Positions 62,037 to 64,000 of a stretch of 64,000 bases of DNA are shown here, one piece after another. Numbering within the stretch: the stretch's first letter is position 1; each line of letters starts with the position of its first letter. Made by a program: the position numbers and the translations under genes. This stretch comes from Microbacterium sp. 1S1. Its GTDB lineage: Bacteria > Actinomycetota > Actinomycetes > Actinomycetales > Microbacteriaceae. The stretch lies in assembly GCF_008271365.1 (NCBI RefSeq), contig NZ_CP043430.1, forward strand, positions 3,224,001-3,288,000. The letters are read 5' to 3'. The notes under the pieces are model-generated. The model saw only the letters and a list, made by a program, of their open reading frames with translations, searched no databases and had not been told where the DNA came from.

Positions 62037-63553
62037 GCGGAGCGGCGATGGCGCGACGGCCCATGAGCCTGCAGACCCGGCTGATGACCGCCGTGATCGG
62101 GTTCGTGTCGCTGATCCTCGTCATCGTCGCCGTCATCACCAGTGCCACGCTCGGCAGCACCCTGGAGCAGCAGCTCGACGACGAGGTGAAAGGCTATGCG
62201 ATCACCATCCGGGACCAGTTGGTGTCACGCTCCACCCCTTCGGAGGCGACGGCGGAGAACATCCTCTACGGCCGCGACGTCAAAGTCCCCGGTCTGCTGT
62301 TCTCCGTCGCGAGTCCGGTCGTCGGCCCGACGGGCCTCGTCTTCGACGATAACCGCGAGGACCTCACCAGCTCGTCGCGCACCCTCACCTCCGAGCAGCT
62401 GCAGCAGCTCTACGGCACGGTGGCCCTCGGGACGCCGGCCACGGTCTCCTTCGATGGACTGGGTTCGTACCGCATCGTCGCGACGACCGCGAGCAACGGC
62501 GTCGTCGTCGTCACCGGGCTCCCCCGCGACGACATCCAGAATCAGCTCACCCAGCTGCTCACCGTCATCCTGCTCGCGACGGCCGGCGGGCTGATCCTCC
62601 TCGCCCTCACCACGGCCGTCACGATTCGCGTCGGACTGCGACCGCTGCGGGCGGTGGCGGCGACCGCGACGCGCGTCGCCAACCAGCAGCTCGACCGCGG
62701 CGAGGTCAGCATCACGGAGCGTGTGCCGGCGAGCGAAGCCGACCCCCGCACGGAGACCGGGCTCGTCGGGGCCGCGCTCAACAAGCTGCTCGACCACGTC
62801 GACTCCTCCCTCGCCGCCCGGCAGAAGAACGAGGAGCAGATGCGGAGGTTCGTCGCGGATGCGAGCCATGAGCTGCGCACCCCCCTGGCCTCGATCCGCG
62901 GATACTCCGAGCTGTCGCTGCGCGCCTTGCGGCAGGCCCCCGAGGCAACGCGGGAAGATCAGGTCGTCGAGGGCACCACGTCGTCGTTGGAACGCATCCA
63001 GGCGCAGTCGCTGCGGATGACGCGCCTCGTGGAGGATCTCCTTCTCCTGGCACGACTGGACGAGGGCCGGGAGCTGATCTACGGCACGGTCGATCTCGCC
63101 CAGCTCGCGCTCGAAGGACTCTCGGACGCTCGGCCGACCGCCGCCGATCATCACTGGAACATCGAGGTGCCGGACGAGCCGGTGACCGTCGTCGGCGATG
63201 CGGGGCGGCTGCACCAGGTCGTGGCGAACCTGCTGGCCAACGCCCGCACGCACACCCCCGCGGGGACGACGGTCACACTCAGCGTGGCGCGGGAGGGTGA
63301 TGACGCCGTGCTCCGCGTGCATGACGACGGTCCGGGGATCGACCCTGCTCTCCGCGACGAGCTCTTCGCCCGGTTCGCCCGGGGGGACAGCTCTCGCGCT
63401 CGGCAGACCGGCGGCACGGGGCTCGGGCTCGCGATCGTCAAGGCCATCGTGGAGGGTCATCACGGCCGCATCTCTGTCGACAGCGAGCCCGGCGACACGA
63501 CCTTCACCGTCCGGCTGCCGTTGACTCCTCCCGGCGACCCCTCCGACGCCTGA
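62033..63553 (+). CDS. HAMP-domain sensor histidine kinase
   Basis: 506 residues. Transmembrane helix 1 (AVIGFVSLILVIVAVITSA), an external sensing domain of about 140 residues, helix 2 (LLTVILLATAGGLILLALTT), HAMP, then HisKA with the phospho-histidine in VADASHELRTPLASIRGY, N-box LHQVVANLLANARTHTP, G1 VHDDGPGID and G2 GGTGLGLAIVKAI. The GTG at 62033 overlaps the regulator stop; ATG at 62048 is an alternative. Resembles the TcrY/MprB type of actinobacteria; signal unknown. Confidence 0.93.
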   Translation: MSGAAMARRPMSLQTRLMTAVIGFVSLILVIVAVITSATLGSTLEQQLDDEVKGYAITIRDQLVSRSTPSEATAENILYGRDVKVPGLLFSVASPVVGPTGLVFDDNREDLTSSSRTLTSEQLQQLYGTVALGTPATVSFDGLGSYRIVATTASNGVVVVTGLPRDDIQNQLTQLLTVILLATAGGLILLALTTAVTIRVGLRPLRAVAATATRVANQQLDRGEVSITERVPASEADPRTETGLVGAALNKLLDHVDSSLAARQKNEEQMRRFVADASHELRTPLASIRGYSELSLRALRQAPEATREDQVVEGTTSSLERIQAQSLRMTRLVEDLLLLARLDEGRELIYGTVDLAQLALEGLSDARPTAADHHWNIEVPDEPVTVVGDAGRLHQVVANLLANARTHTPAGTTVTLSVAREGDDAVLRVHDDGPGIDPALRDELFARFARGDSSRARQTGGTGLGLAIVKAIVEGHHGRISVDSEPGDTTFTVRLPLTPPGDPSDA

Positions 63554-63592
63554 TCCCGGGACCTTCGCACTCCCTCCGCCCCGTGCACATCT

Positions 63593-63900
63593 GCACGACC
63601 CGACCTCTTCCGCACGACGAATCCGTCCATCCCCTCGTGCAGACGTCCCGAGGTCGTGCAGCTGTGTTGTCCGGCCGGCGTCCGAGGTCGAGACGGGCAC
63701 TTTCTCACCGGCACGACCCGACCTCGTCCGCACCGAGGATCCGTCCATCCCCTCGTGCAGACATCCCGAGGTCGTGCAGGTGTTATCCGGCCGGCGTTCG
63801 AGTCGGGACGGGCACTTTCTCACAGGCACGACCCGACCTCATCCGCACGATGGATCCGTCCATCCGGTCGTGCACCCGTGCCCCGATCGTGCAGGTGTCC
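63593..63900. repeat. Long tandem repeat, two full copies (118 and 115 bp) and a partial third
   Basis: Units begin at 63593, 63711 and 63826 with GCACGACCCGACCT and contain ATCCGTCCATC, a CGAGGTCGTGCAG segment, CCGGCCGGCG and CGGGCACTTTCTCAC. Within a unit GCACGACC and GGTCGTGC are inverted copies of each other, so each can fold into hairpins. No gene in this stretch on either strand shows conserved features. Confidence 0.85.
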
Positions 63901-64000
63901 CCGGTCGTACCCCCGTGCCCCGGTCGTGCACCCGTGCCCCGGTCGTGCACCCGTGCCCCGGTCGTGCACCCGTGCCCCGGTCGTGCACCCGTCCCCCCGG
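63865..64000. repeat. 19-bp tandem repeat running off the window end
   Basis: Unit CGGTCGTGCACCCGTGCCC repeated at 63865, 63884, 63902, 63921, 63940, 63959 and 63978, the copies at 63921, 63940 and 63959 being identical, the others with few changes (one step of 18 bases). Each holds the palindrome GTGCAC. No spacers are present. It begins inside the third copy of the longer repeat and shares its GGTCGTGC core. Non-coding as far as can be seen. Confidence 0.9.

Noticed and set aside
63865..64000. CRISPR array
   Set aside because: The 19-bp units are directly adjacent with no unique spacers, and no cas genes are in the window.
1..64000. Mobile elements, tRNA or rRNA genes
   Set aside because: I saw no transposase or integrase motifs, no terminal inverted repeats bounding a gene and no cloverleaf-like tRNA segments with TTCGA-type T loops plus CCA ends.

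Overview
This 64 kb window is high-GC (about 70 percent by eye) chromosomal DNA with many GTG starts, dense co-directional genes and ATGA/GTGA start-stop overlaps. The gene content (Ku and LigD, AccD/AccE/AccA acyl-CoA carboxylase, LpdA-like flavoprotein, DUF3039, SdhCDAB, PfkB and PTS sugar genes) points to an actinobacterium of the Micrococcales, most plausibly Microbacteriaceae/Microbacterium; the genus is inference. The order accD-accE-maf-accA ... lpdA-punA-pmmB ... add-deoA-cdd ... sdhCDAB ... BrkB family-trpS matches the order I know from Mycobacterium tuberculosis (Rv3280 to Rv3336c region), so the backbone is ancient core genome with insertions (mannitol PTS, nucleoside ABC transporter, two-component genes). 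I saw no transposases, phage genes, tRNAs, rRNAs or CRISPR arrays.

Layout. 1-3070: tail of a membrane protein, then divergent ku and ligD (NHEJ). 3083-7980: CDF metal exporter, murI-rph-rdgB, pncB, DUF3039 protein. 8022-11629: ABC permease and an ABC ATPase with a roughly 435-residue low-complexity N-terminus. 11879-15548: nucleotidyltransferase, EcsC-like protein, accD and accE. 15747-18650: response regulator, histidine kinase and a third membrane protein. 18694-26788: RNA methyltransferase/maf divergent pair, accA, lpdA-like, punA, pmmB, HPr. 26792-34358: mannitol locus (PRD regulator, orphan IIB, HPr, EI, MtlA, MtlF, MtlD). 34394-45536: hydrolase, then a nine-gene minus-strand run for nucleoside uptake and salvage (BMP lipoprotein, ATPase, two permeases, cdd, deoA, add, PfkB kinase) and manC. 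45572-50472: CAP/FG-GAP secreted protein and sdhCDAB. 50585-56702: BrkB family, xthA, DUF4166, trpS, Pro-rich membrane protein, pth, rplY, a 41-residue membrane peptide. 56687-63553: gluconokinase, D-2-hydroxyacid dehydrogenase, gnd, FAD oxidoreductase, OmpR/HK pair. 63593-64000: non-coding tandem repeats running off the end.

Two observations cut across the window. First, three otherwise intact, conserved genes (ligD, ptsI, manC) each have one reading-frame break that a single-base change in a short C or G run would repair; sequence error is the simplest explanation. Second, about twenty-one genes have a TANNNT hexamer 6-8 bases in front of the start codon, mostly without a Shine-Dalgarno sequence, i.e. 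they look leaderless; this also fixes several start codons.
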